64,000 nt of DNA from Candidatus Binatia bacterium. GTDB lineage: Bacteria > Desulfobacterota > Binatia > Bin18. The stretch covers positions 1 to 64,000 of the forward strand of contig JAJDTY010000024.1 in the NCBI GenBank assembly GCA_022826945.1, given 5' to 3'. Under the pieces are notes generated by a model. That model had not been told where the DNA came from, searched no databases, and saw only the letters and a list, made by a program, of their open reading frames with translations. Positions within the stretch are counted from its first letter, which is position 1. The number at the start of each line of letters is the position of its first letter. Of this stretch, positions 7,263 to 16,515 are shown one piece after another. Position numbers and translations under genes: made by a program.

Positions 7263-10067
7263 ATGGAACGGCTCTACCTGCTCGTCGTCGACCGACCGAA
7301 GACCCTGCTCCTTCTTCTCTTCATTCTCACCTGCGTCTTTGGTGTATACGCAAAAGACATTCGTCTGGACAGCTCGGTTGAAAGCCTCCTGAGCCAAGAC
7401 AACCCGGACAGCCAGTATTACGCCGAAGTCCGCCAGCTCTTTGGCAGCGATGAAGTCGGGGTGGTCGGGCTGCTGGCCGCCGACATCTATACCACTGACG
7501 TCTTACACAAGATTCAGCGCCTGACTGAAGCGCTTGAGAACGTTGAGGGGGTCCAGGAGGTGCTGAGCCTGACCAATGCGCTTGACCCGATTGCCGATGT
7601 GGTCGAGCCGCCACCTTTGGTCGCGCAGATTCCCACTGATCAGGCTGGCCTGGATACGCTCCGGGAGACGTTGGCGGATCGGCCTATTTATCTCAAGAAC
7701 CTCGTTGCCGCAGACGGCAAAGCCGCGGCCATCAATATCTTCTTCGTCGACATGGACGACGAGGAGTTTATGCGGCGGGGTATTGATGAGCAAATCCAAG
7801 CCATCCTCGATACGGAACGCGAAACCGGGCCGGAGCAGTTGTTTTATACTGGCCTCCCCCGCTTCAAGGTCTATTCCGCACGGGCCATGCAGAGCGATTT
7901 GAGCCGTTTCATTCCGTTGACCCTGCTCGCTATTGTTATCGTGCTCTTTGCGAGTTTTCGCTCCCTCCGCGGAGTCTTGTTGCCCGCCCTGACGATTCTG
8001 GTCAGTCTGATTTGGACGTTGGGGATTATGGTGCTCGCCGGGAGCAGCCTCAGCCTGGGGAGTATTGCCCTACCGCCCCTGATTCTAGTTCTGGGCACGG
8101 CCTATTCACTCCACATGGTGGCCGAGTATTACGAGTTGGCCCGGCCAGACGGAGCGGTCCGGGAGGTTGTGCTAGAGACCCTCAAAAAAACTAGCCCGCC
8201 GATTTGTATCACCGCATTGACAACCGTGCTCGGTTTCCTCTCCTTGGGTGTGAACCCGCTCGCCAGTATTCGAGTAATGGGAATTTTCTCGTCAGTCGGT
8301 ATTCTGATTGCTTTTCTTTTATCTGTTCTCCTGGTTCCGGCCGTGCTCATGCAGTTGCGTCTGCCAGCCAACCCAACGGTAGCGTTCGCCCCTGGGGTCA
8401 CCACGGGTCTGCGGCGTATCGGGCGCTTTGCCATTCAGAACCGTCTGCGCGTTATTGGTGCGGCGTTGCTTTTCGCCGTGGTGGCTATATGGAACCTCTC
8501 CTCGATTCAGGTCGATTCAAACTTTCAGTCCTTCTTTCGTCCCAACGATCCGGTTCGCCAAGCCACCGACGCCATTAACGAACATCTGGTCGGTAGCATG
8601 GCTTTTTATGTGGTGATTGATGGCGAAGAAAAAGACGTCATGAAACAGTGGGATACCTTACGCCGGATCAAAGACCTGCAATCCTATATCAACGGTCTAC
8701 CCGGCGTGGATAAAACCGTCTCGTTTGTTGACTATTGTGAGTTGCTCGACCGCGGGGCGCAGTCCGGTGGCGGTGAGCTTCTGGTCGGTCCGGGTGGCGA
8801 GATCATTGCGGCGCCACCGCCAGACACACCCACAACCTTCTGGCAGGAGCCGTCTCAACTCCGCGCCGTTATGCAGCTCGTCGCTGGCAGTCCGACCAGT
8901 TTTCGGTCCGTCGCCAGCCCGGACTTTGCGCGTTCGAATATCCTCGTCCGTACCACCCTCTCCGGCTCACAGGAGATTTCAGCGCTCGCGGAGCGTATTA
9001 GCACCTACGCTCGGGAGCATTTTCCGCCCGGCCTCAAGGTCCGTCCTACCGGCAATCTGATTCTCCTGACCGAGACCACCGGCGATATTATTACCGGCCA
9101 GATACGTAGTCTGTCTCTGGCCGTCAGCGTCATCTTCGTCATTATGTCGGCCATGTTTCTGTCCGCTCGGATTGGGTTGATCGCCATGATCCCGAACATC
9201 TTTCCGATTGTCATTTTTTTCGGCCTGATGGGGCTCTCCGGGGCGGTTCTCAATCTTGGGACCAGCATTATCGCTTCAATCGCTCTGGGCATAGCGGTGG
9301 ATAATACGGTGCACTTGATGACTAGGTTGAGCGCCGAGGTGCACGCGACACCAGACCAGGAGACCGCCCTGCTCCACACCCTCGGAACGGTGGGCAAGCC
9401 GAGTTTGTATGCCTCCGTCATCTTATTTCTCGGCTTTCTAGTACTGTACTTTTCGACGTTTGTCCCGATCCAGGAATTTGGTATGCTCTCGGCGGCAACC
9501 ATGGTCGTGGCCTTTGGGGCGGATGTGATCTTGCTGCCGGCCCTGCTCGCCACCACCAAGATCATCACCTTGTGGGAAGTCTTATACCTGAAACTCGGAC
9601 GGGACCCGCACAGGACGATCCCTCTCTTCGTCGGACTCCGTCCCCTGCAAGCTAAAATTGTTACGCTGATGGGCGAATATCGGACCTTTAATAAGGGTGA
9701 CTTCATCGTCAGGCAAGGAGAGATGGGTCGAGAGATGTTCGTCCTGATCAACGGCAGGGCGGACGCCCGGCTCAATATTGGCGGCACGTCAAAGCTGCTC
9801 CGGACCATGGGACGCGGCGATGTGATTGGCGAGATGGCCCTCATTCGTCAGAATCAGCGGACCGCGGATGTCATTGCCGTAGACGACGCTGAGGCGATTG
9901 TGGTGGACGAGCGCTTCTTGCATCGTATGCAAAAACGCTACCCGCGGATTGGCGCCCGGATATTCCTGAACATCGCCAAGATTGTGAGTGATCGTTTGGA
10001 CGACGCGTCTCGACGCGGGTTGGCGGAAGTCGGCGCCCCCTCTTTGGAAAAGCGGCTCGAAAGCTGA
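7263..10067 (+). CDS. RND/MMPL-family exporter with C-terminal cyclic-nucleotide-binding domain
   Basis: The 934-residue protein has the RND/MMPL layout: TM1 (about 12-30), a large external domain, a block of membrane helices (starting IPLTLLAIVIVLFASF), a second external domain and a second helix block with the IALGIAVDNTVHLM motif. Residues 806 to about 885 form a cyclic-nucleotide-binding domain, with the phosphate-binding cassette GEMALIRQNQRTADV including its conserved Arg. Such single-gene exporters move lipids or hydrophobic compounds by proton motive force; the substrate here is unknown. The cytoplasmic sensor suggests control by a bound nucleotide or ligand. ATG 7263 is chosen over the ATG at 7182 because TM1 then lies at the usual distance. 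Confidence 0.88.
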   Translation: MERLYLLVVDRPKTLLLLLFILTCVFGVYAKDIRLDSSVESLLSQDNPDSQYYAEVRQLFGSDEVGVVGLLAADIYTTDVLHKIQRLTEALENVEGVQEVLSLTNALDPIADVVEPPPLVAQIPTDQAGLDTLRETLADRPIYLKNLVAADGKAAAINIFFVDMDDEEFMRRGIDEQIQAILDTERETGPEQLFYTGLPRFKVYSARAMQSDLSRFIPLTLLAIVIVLFASFRSLRGVLLPALTILVSLIWTLGIMVLAGSSLSLGSIALPPLILVLGTAYSLHMVAEYYELARPDGAVREVVLETLKKTSPPICITALTTVLGFLSLGVNPLASIRVMGIFSSVGILIAFLLSVLLVPAVLMQLRLPANPTVAFAPGVTTGLRRIGRFAIQNRLRVIGAALLFAVVAIWNLSSIQVDSNFQSFFRPNDPVRQATDAINEHLVGSMAFYVVIDGEEKDVMKQWDTLRRIKDLQSYINGLPGVDKTVSFVDYCELLDRGAQSGGGELLVGPGGEIIAAPPPDTPTTFWQEPSQLRAVMQLVAGSPTSFRSVASPDFARSNILVRTTLSGSQEISALAERISTYAREHFPPGLKVRPTGNLILLTETTGDIITGQIRSLSLAVSVIFVIMSAMFLSARIGLIAMIPNIFPIVIFFGLMGLSGAVLNLGTSIIASIALGIAVDNTVHLMTRLSAEVHATPDQETALLHTLGTVGKPSLYASVILFLGFLVLYFSTFVPIQEFGMLSAATMVVAFGADVILLPALLATTKIITLWEVLYLKLGRDPHRTIPLFVGLRPLQAKIVTLMGEYRTFNKGDFIVRQGEMGREMFVLINGRADARLNIGGTSKLLRTMGRGDVIGEMALIRQNQRTADVIAVDDAEAIVVDERFLHRMQKRYPRIGARIFLNIAKIVSDRLDDASRRGLAEVGAPSLEKRLES

Positions 10068-10094
10068 CGATAGACGCAACCGGGGAATGGCTCT

Positions 10095-11819
10095 ATGCTG
10101 CGTCATCTGCACGTGAAAAATCTCGCCCTGATCGACGACCTCGAACTATCGTTCGAGTCCGGCCTGAATGTGATCACCGGAGAGACGGGCGCGGGCAAAA
10201 GCCTGCTCATGCAGGCCATCGGCCTGGCCTTGGGCAGTCGAGCAACCGCCGACCTGATTCGCCGCGATACCACAGAAGCCGTTGTCGAGGCGGTCTTCGG
10301 CCTCGACCAAGCGCGCCTCGTCCCTCTCTTTGTGGAACATGATCTTCTTGAAGCTGAAGAACTCCTCGTCCGCCGCGTGATTACAGCAAACGGGCGGAGC
10401 CGAGTGTACCTGAATGGCACACTGACCACAGTTGCGCTGCTGCGGCAGCTCAGCGCCGGGCTGCTGCACGTCTACGGACAGCATGAGCAGCAGGTCTTGC
10501 GCGAAGCTGATTCGGCTCTATCCCTGCTCGACGATTTCGCGGATACGACGCCACGCGTCCAGGAAATGGCAACCCGCTACCAGACCCTGCGACGGGCCTG
10601 GGAGCGTTTGCGCACGCTGACCGAGGACAAAGAGGCGGCGGAGGCACGCCAGGACTTCGTTCGCTTTCAGGTCGATGAGATTCGTCGCACCGCCCTCCGG
10701 CCCGGAGAAGAAGAGGAGTTACGGCAAGAACGGACCATTCTCGTTCACGCCGAAAGGCTCTACCAGGCAGCGTTCGGTGGCGAAGAGGTACTCACTACGG
10801 GTGACGGCGCAGTCACGGATCAGCTCGGGCGCCTGGTTGCCCAACTGCGTGACCTAGTCCGGGTGGATACCAGCCTGAACGAAGCGGTCTCACTCCTGAG
10901 TGACGGGTTGGCCCAGATCGAAGAGGCGTCACTCTTCCTCCGCAAATATGGCGAGCACCTCAGCCCAAATCCCGAGCGTTTGGAAGAAATTGACGTGCGT
11001 CTCGCGCTGCTCTCGCGTCTCAAGAAAAAATACGGTGGGAGTATTGAGGCGATTCTGGCTCGGCAGGCTGCGCTGGAACAAGAGTTAGAACACCTCGAAA
11101 GTGGGGAGGAGACGATTGCCGCATTACAACAGGAAGTTGCCCAAGCCGCTCACACGGCCTGGTCCTGGGCTGACGAACTGTCAAAGGAGCGTCGTAGAGC
11201 CGCCCGGAGTCTTGAGCAGAGCATCCAGGCCGAGTTAGGCCAGCTCGGCATGCAGGGCGCGCACTTTGGTGTCCAATTCCCGCAGCAGCTTGAAGAGGGC
11301 GGCGCGAGTACGTCGGATTCGCCGTTTACGCAAAATGGTCGGCGTCTCGGAGAGCACGGCTATGATCAGGTCGAATTTTCTTTGTCCGCCAATCCTGGGG
11401 AGCCGCCCTTGCCACTCGTCCAGGTTGCCTCCGGCGGAGAGCTCTCCCGGCTCATGCTCGCCCTCAAAGCCCTCAGCGCGGCCGCGGAAGCCACGCCGAC
11501 ACTGATTTTTGATGAAGTGGATGCCGGAATCGGCGGTGGGGTAGCCGAGGTCGTCGGGCGGCGGCTCAAGGCCCTCGCCAACCAGCATCAGGTGCTGTGT
11601 ATTACGCATTTACCGCAGATCGCAGCCTTTGCCGACCACGCCTACACTGTGACCAAAACGGTAGCGCAAGGCCGTACAATTTCTTCAGCCAAACGCCTAA
11701 CCCGACGCGAACGCCTCCAGGAACTCGCCCGCATGCTGGGCGGTGTGGAGATCACGCCCGAAGCCCGCCGCCACGCGCGCGAAATGCTTGAGGGTGCACA
11801 GCGGAGCGGAGGGGACTAA
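10095..11819 (+). CDS. recN: DNA repair protein RecN
   Basis: The 574-residue SMC-like ATPase of recombinational double-strand-break repair is full length. The N-terminal head has Walker A GETGAGKS at residues 29-36. A central coiled coil is rich in Glu, Arg and Leu. The C-terminal head has the ABC signature SGGELSRLMLALK and Walker B LIFDEVDAGIGGG, followed by the CITHLPQIAAFAD His switch. It starts 27 bases after the RND gene, so the two may be co-transcribed, although their functions differ. Its stop overlaps that of the convergent hydrolase gene. Confidence 0.97.
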   Translation: MLRHLHVKNLALIDDLELSFESGLNVITGETGAGKSLLMQAIGLALGSRATADLIRRDTTEAVVEAVFGLDQARLVPLFVEHDLLEAEELLVRRVITANGRSRVYLNGTLTTVALLRQLSAGLLHVYGQHEQQVLREADSALSLLDDFADTTPRVQEMATRYQTLRRAWERLRTLTEDKEAAEARQDFVRFQVDEIRRTALRPGEEEELRQERTILVHAERLYQAAFGGEEVLTTGDGAVTDQLGRLVAQLRDLVRVDTSLNEAVSLLSDGLAQIEEASLFLRKYGEHLSPNPERLEEIDVRLALLSRLKKKYGGSIEAILARQAALEQELEHLESGEETIAALQQEVAQAAHTAWSWADELSKERRRAARSLEQSIQAELGQLGMQGAHFGVQFPQQLEEGGASTSDSPFTQNGRRLGEHGYDQVEFSLSANPGEPPLPLVQVASGGELSRLMLALKALSAAAEATPTLIFDEVDAGIGGGVAEVVGRRLKALANQHQVLCITHLPQIAAFADHAYTVTKTVAQGRTISSAKRLTRRERLQELARMLGGVEITPEARRHAREMLEGAQRSGGD

Positions 11820-12796
11820 GGGCTTTCTCCGTCACGAAATGACTCGATTGTCTCCGTAATCGCTTGGATTGCTGCGGGCTGGAGCGTGATATCAACATGC
11901 CCAATTCCTGGCAGGAGGGTGACTGGAATTGGCCTTCCAGCCTCCTCGAATACGGCTGAGAACTGATCGGCGTAGAAGACTTCGTCGTCTTGACCGACCA
12001 GGATATGAAGCGGCTGTTTCGTCGCACCAATATCTGCCCGGTAATCGTCATGGGGTCGAAAGTTTGTTGCTAAGGCATAGGAGTAGGCAGGCGTTAAGAA
12101 CTGCTGCGCTTCGGCCGTCAACGCAAAAGCAACCACCGGCAAAGTATTGAACCGGGTGATACTCAGACGGTTGAGAAACGTAAGCGCAATGATACGTGCG
12201 ACTCCGGTTGCGACCCAGCCGCCGGCTCCAGGTCGAGACGTGGGCGCATCCTGGTGAATGAAGGGTGCTAACAGCACATACTGGTCAAATAGTTGCTGTC
12301 GTGAACTGGCAGCAAAGCGCAAGGCAAAGCCCCCACCGGACGAAAATCCGACCAGCGTTCCGGGGCCAGAGGGCTGAACGGCCTCCAGGAAATCTTCCAT
12401 ATCATCTTCGAGCTGGCCGATGTAGGTAATCTGACCCTTCGAACCGGACTCTCCGTGACCGCGCATATCCAGGGCATAGACCGCATAGCCCACCTGCGCT
12501 AATCCCTTCGCCAAGAGGTGGAGGCTGCTACTGCTTGCGGACGATCCATGGATAAGCACCGCCGACCCTTTGGCTGGGCTTGCGGCTGGCGCGTAGGCAC
12601 GAAATGCCAAACGCGTCCCGTCCCGAGCGGTATAACGTTTGAGTTGAGTAAGGGAGGAGAAGTCCACGCTCCGGAATGGTGCGTAAATACTTTCCATCGG
12701 AGGGGGTGGCTGGGGAGCGCCAAGCACAACGGCCAAGGCGAGCAGCACAGACACGGCAGCCACCCCCGCAATGAGCACAATCGCTATACACTTCAT
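11816..12796 (-). CDS. Membrane-anchored alpha/beta hydrolase (lysophospholipase-like)
   Basis: The 326-residue protein starts with an uncleaved-looking signal anchor (MKCIAIVLIAGVAAVSVLLA). An alpha/beta-hydrolase fold follows, with the HGSSAS oxyanion strand, the DMRGHGES motif, the nucleophile elbow GFSSGG and a late GIGHVD that probably carries the catalytic His. The pattern fits serine-aquaporin-like S33 hydrolases or monoacylglycerol lipases. ATG 12796 is chosen because CCAGGAGGC lies just upstream. The gene is convergent with recN and shares a stop-codon overlap with it. The substrate cannot be told from sequence. Confidence 0.82.
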   Translation of the reverse strand: MKCIAIVLIAGVAAVSVLLALAVVLGAPQPPPPMESIYAPFRSVDFSSLTQLKRYTARDGTRLAFRAYAPAASPAKGSAVLIHGSSASSSSLHLLAKGLAQVGYAVYALDMRGHGESGSKGQITYIGQLEDDMEDFLEAVQPSGPGTLVGFSSGGGFALRFAASSRQQLFDQYVLLAPFIHQDAPTSRPGAGGWVATGVARIIALTFLNRLSITRFNTLPVVAFALTAEAQQFLTPAYSYALATNFRPHDDYRADIGATKQPLHILVGQDDEVFYADQFSAVFEEAGRPIPVTLLPGIGHVDITLQPAAIQAITETIESFRDGESP

Positions 12797-12885
12797 GGAG
12801 CCTCCTGGAGTGCAGGCCACGCTCTGTTAAGACAGCAGTAAAAGATAAAACTTTCCGAGCGGAAATGAAAAGATGAATTCATGAC

Positions 12886-12897
12886 CCGTCATGACGG
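12886..12897. promoter_or_regulatory. Perfect 12-bp palindrome between the hydrolase and recQ
   Basis: CCGTCATGACGG is a perfect palindrome. It overlaps a second inverted repeat, CATGAC-CC-GTCATG (12880-12893), in the divergent gap between the hydrolase and recQ genes. It has the size of a dimeric regulator site, but no regulator or promoter boxes can be assigned. Confidence 0.3.
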
Positions 12898-13055
12898 ATA
12901 TGGTAGGTCTGCTTGGAAAGCTGGAATATTCTCGTTGTGTCGTCTCATCGTATCCTCCAGTACAACACTAGGCGCCAGAGGACATGGCGAATATGACCGA
13001 AGCCCGGCGGCGCGCGCCAAACATACTCGAAGTCGCGCAACGGAGATAAGAGGAC

Positions 13056-15275
13056 GTGACCGTGCTGGACTTGCTCAAGAAACATTTCGGCTACGACCAG
13101 TTCCGTCCACTGCAAGCGGAGATCATCGCCAGCGTGCTGGAACGACGCGACACCCTGGTTCTGATGCCGACCGGCGGTGGGAAATCTCTCTGCTATCAGT
13201 TGCCCGCGCTGCGCTTCGACGGGCTGACGCTGGTCGTCTCACCGCTGGTCGCGCTGATGAAAGACCAGGTCGATACGCTCAAGGCCAACGGAATCGCCGC
13301 GGAGTTCATCAACAGCAGCCTGACCTACCCGGAACTGAACAACGTGCGGAGGCGGGTACAACGGAACGCGGTCAAAATCCTGTACGTTGCCCCGGAGCGG
13401 CTGGCCCTGCCGGGCTTCCTGGATTTCTTGACCGAACTCACGGTCAGCCTGGTAGCTGTGGACGAGGCGCACTGCATATCCATGTGGGGACACGAGTTCC
13501 GGCCCGATTACCGCAATCTCGTCACCCTGCGGCACGCCTTGCCGGGCGTGCCGTGTATCGCCCTGACTGCCACGGCGACCGAACAGGTCCGCCACGACAT
13601 TGCCGAACAGCTCGAAATGACTCAGCCACAGGATTTCCTGGCCAGCTTCAACCGTACCAATCTGACCTATAGCGTGCGTCCGAAGCGTAACTCCGTTGAT
13701 GCGCTGACAGACCTGCTCGACGAGTATCGGGGTGAGTCCTGCATCGTGTACTGCTTTTCGCGCAAGAGCACACAGGACCTAGCCACTACGCTGTGCGAGC
13801 GGGGTCTGTCCGCCCTGCCCTACCACGCCGGCCTGAACGCGACAGTGCGCAGCGAGACCCAAGAGCGATTCATCCGTGATGAGGTCCCGATTATCGTGGC
13901 GACCATCGCCTTCGGGATGGGCATCGATAAGCCCGATGTCCGGCTGGTCGTGCACTACGACCTGCCCAAGTCGCTCGAAGGCTATTATCAGGAGACGGGC
14001 CGCGCCGGACGCGACGGCCTGCCCAGCGAGTGCGCCCTGTTCTACTCCTACGGCGACAAGGTCAAGCAGGATTTCTTCATCGAACAGATAGAAGACCCGG
14101 CCGAGCAACGGAACGCACGGGACCAGCTGGCGCGGGTGATCGAGTTCTGCGACCTGCAAACCTGCCGCCGTAAATATCTGCTGGCCTACTTCGGCGAGGA
14201 CTGGCAACAGGACAACTGCGGAGGGTGCGATGTATGTCTCACACCCCGGGAGGAGTTCGACGCCACTGTCATCGCCCAGAAAATCCTATCGGCCATCGTC
14301 CGCACGGGGGAGCGGTTTGGCATCGCCCACCTGAGCCAGGTACTGCGCGGCGCGAATACCAAGCGTATTCGGGAATTGCGGCACGACAAGCTGAGCGTGT
14401 ACGGCATCGTCAACGACTTCTCCGACAGCGATATCAAAGAGTTAGCCGGCTTGCTGCAAGCCGAGGGCCTGCTGCGCAAGAACAACCGAGAATATGCCGG
14501 CTTGAGTCTGACATCGGCTGGTCGGACATTCCTCAAAAATCGAGAGGATTTGACCCTCACGCGTGCCAAACAGGCCGAACCAGCTCCCCGCACCATCTCC
14601 GACTCCGACCCGGCACAGGTATGGCGCAGACGGTATACGCCGCCGTCTATAGCGGATGAGCAGGGTGACCTCTCTGTTGACACAGCTCTGTTCGAGAAGC
14701 TGAGGGAGTTGCGACGTAAGCTCGCCGCAGAACGAAACGTGCCGCCGTACGTCATCTTCGGCGACGTGACGCTCAGACAGATGGCGGCCCATTTCCCCCA
14801 GAGCCGCAAGAGCTTGTCTCATATCTCCGGGGTGGGTGCGGCGAAGTTGGAGCGCTGGGGCGAGGCGTTTCTGGAGGTTATTCGTTCGTACGCCGATGAG
14901 CATGGTCTTGCGGAGCGTCCTGTACCGGGCACACGGCACAGCAGAGAGCCGCAAGGTAGTAAGGTGAGTCAGAAAAGTTCAACGTATACCGCGACGAAAC
15001 AGTTGCTTGAGCAGGGCCGATCAATTACTGAGGTCGCAGCGGAGCGCGGCCTCTCTCTCCGCACGGTAGTAAGCCATATTGAAAAGCTAGTTACCGACGG
15101 CGAGGACATTGACCTTGGCCCCTTGCTCCCGGCATCGGATCGTCTGGAGGCCATCCAACACGCGCTAGCCCGTTCCGGCGCTACCGTCCTGGCTCCGGTC
15201 AAAGCGATGCTGGGCAAAGACTATACCTATGAGGAGATCCGATTGGTGCGAGCGTTCATGCATCAATCTCGCTGA
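13056..15275 (+). CDS. recQ: ATP-dependent DNA helicase RecQ
   Basis: The 739-residue helicase is complete. Residues 38-44 carry Walker A PTGGGKS and 136-139 the DEAH box. A zinc site follows (CDLQTCRRK, then CGGCDVC). Next come the winged-helix RQC region, an HRDC domain (about 545-612, with ISGVGAAKLERWG), and a C-terminal helix-turn-helix tail (SITEVAAERGLSLRTVVSHI). It unwinds DNA in recombination repair. The start is GTG at 13056, preceded by AAGAGGA. Its codons look more C-ending than those of neighbouring genes, which may mean transfer, but this was not measured. Confidence 0.96.
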   Translation: MTVLDLLKKHFGYDQFRPLQAEIIASVLERRDTLVLMPTGGGKSLCYQLPALRFDGLTLVVSPLVALMKDQVDTLKANGIAAEFINSSLTYPELNNVRRRVQRNAVKILYVAPERLALPGFLDFLTELTVSLVAVDEAHCISMWGHEFRPDYRNLVTLRHALPGVPCIALTATATEQVRHDIAEQLEMTQPQDFLASFNRTNLTYSVRPKRNSVDALTDLLDEYRGESCIVYCFSRKSTQDLATTLCERGLSALPYHAGLNATVRSETQERFIRDEVPIIVATIAFGMGIDKPDVRLVVHYDLPKSLEGYYQETGRAGRDGLPSECALFYSYGDKVKQDFFIEQIEDPAEQRNARDQLARVIEFCDLQTCRRKYLLAYFGEDWQQDNCGGCDVCLTPREEFDATVIAQKILSAIVRTGERFGIAHLSQVLRGANTKRIRELRHDKLSVYGIVNDFSDSDIKELAGLLQAEGLLRKNNREYAGLSLTSAGRTFLKNREDLTLTRAKQAEPAPRTISDSDPAQVWRRRYTPPSIADEQGDLSVDTALFEKLRELRRKLAAERNVPPYVIFGDVTLRQMAAHFPQSRKSLSHISGVGAAKLERWGEAFLEVIRSYADEHGLAERPVPGTRHSREPQGSKVSQKSSTYTATKQLLEQGRSITEVAAERGLSLRTVVSHIEKLVTDGEDIDLGPLLPASDRLEAIQHALARSGATVLAPVKAMLGKDYTYEEIRLVRAFMHQSR

Positions 15276-15438
15276 CTTCAGCCTCCAATCTCCACCGCGC
15301 ACTCCCATTATCCGCGAGATGTCCGCCCATTTTAAGCACTCAGATATTTTGTCTTAGCCCGCTTGCAACCAGCCCTCAGAGTGTCTTACCCTGGCAAGGA
15401 TTGCTTAGAGACAGAAAATCGATCGCGAGGGACCCAGT

Positions 15439-16461
15439 ATGGATAAGACCCTTATGCTTTCGCTCTACCGCGACATGATTCGCATTCGGCGCTTTGAGGA
15501 AGAAGCGGCTCGTTCGTATTCGCGGGGCAAAATTGGTGGCTTTCTGCACCTGTATAATGGCCAAGAGGCGGTAGCGGTTGGGGCGATGTCAGCGGTTGAG
15601 CCCACGGATTATATCGTGGCGACCTATCGGGACCATGGCCATTACCTGGCCCGGGTTGGGGATATGAATGCGGCCATGGCTGAACTGTTTGGCAAGGTCG
15701 ATGGCTGTGCCAAGGGCCGAGGCGGCTCCATGCATTATTTTGACGTGGCAAAACGCTTCATGGGTGGCCACGCCATTGTCGGGGGCCATGTGCCCATTGC
15801 CGCTGGGATTGCCTTTGCCTCGAAATACCGGGGCGAGCCGGACGTGACGCTGTGTTTCTTTGGCGAAGGAACGGCCAACATGGGCGCCTTTCACGAGGGC
15901 CTGTCGCTGGCCTCACTGTGGAAGCTGCCTGTTATCTTCATTTGTGAGAACAATCTCTATTCCATGGGCACGCCCCTCTATCGGACCCTGTCGGTCGAGG
16001 ATGTCGCCGTGCGGGCGAAAGGCTACCCTATGGCTCAGGAGATCGTGAACGGCGACGATGTGCTTGAGGTCCGGGAGGTCATTCGCCACGCGGCCAAACG
16101 CGCCCGCACCGAGAGTTTGCCGATTCTCATTGAAGCCAAAACCTATCGTTTTCGGGGCCACTCCATGTCCGACCCGGCCAAGTACCGCACCAAAGAAGAG
16201 GTCAAAGAGTGGATGGAACGTGACCCCATCCGGCTTCTGGCCGAACGCATCTACGCGTTGGGCATCGCCAATGAAGAGCAGCTCAAAGCCATTGACGAAG
16301 CCGCGAAACAAGAGGTGGCAGGGGCGGTGCAGTTTGCCGATGAGTCCCCATCGCCCGACACGGACACGCTGTTTGACGACATCTACTACGAACCGGACCA
16401 CCACGAGCAGGACGAAAAGATTGTGCCGCTCGAAAAGCGCCGTCAGCAGGCGAGCGTGTAA
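15439..16461 (+). CDS. pdhA: 2-oxoacid (pyruvate-type) dehydrogenase E1 alpha subunit
   Basis: The 340-residue thiamine-diphosphate enzyme subunit decarboxylates pyruvate or a related 2-oxoacid together with the beta subunit encoded next. The TPP motif is GEGTANMGAFHEG from residue 142 to NN at 171-172. The HGHYLARVGD stretch (66-75) and GKGRGGSMH-like loop (91-99) are those of PDH/acetoin dehydrogenase E1 alpha. The start ATG at 15439 is preceded by GAGGGA. No E2 or E3 gene is nearby, so those must be elsewhere. An acetoin dehydrogenase (AcoA) is the main alternative. Confidence 0.9.
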   Translation: MDKTLMLSLYRDMIRIRRFEEEAARSYSRGKIGGFLHLYNGQEAVAVGAMSAVEPTDYIVATYRDHGHYLARVGDMNAAMAELFGKVDGCAKGRGGSMHYFDVAKRFMGGHAIVGGHVPIAAGIAFASKYRGEPDVTLCFFGEGTANMGAFHEGLSLASLWKLPVIFICENNLYSMGTPLYRTLSVEDVAVRAKGYPMAQEIVNGDDVLEVREVIRHAAKRARTESLPILIEAKTYRFRGHSMSDPAKYRTKEEVKEWMERDPIRLLAERIYALGIANEEQLKAIDEAAKQEVAGAVQFADESPSPDTDTLFDDIYYEPDHHEQDEKIVPLEKRRQQASV

Positions 16462-16473
16462 GAGCAGAACACC

Positions 16474-16512
16474 CTTACCCTCTCCCACATTGAGGGGGAA
16501 GCGGAGAGTAAG
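16474..16512 (+). promoter_or_regulatory. Imperfect hairpin covering the pdhB ribosome site
   Basis: CTTACCCTCTCC and GGAGAGTAAG can pair, with two unpaired bases, between pdhA and pdhB. The right arm contains the GGAGAG that should serve as Shine-Dalgarno for pdhB. If it folds in the mRNA, beta-subunit translation would depend on unwinding by ribosomes leaving pdhA. This is inference from base pairing only. Confidence 0.35.
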
Positions 16513-16515
16513 CAG

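Noticed and set aside
9005..9844. Antisense frame of 279 codons over the RND gene
   Set aside because: It is opposite the conserved IALGIAVDN helix and has no motif or ribosome site.
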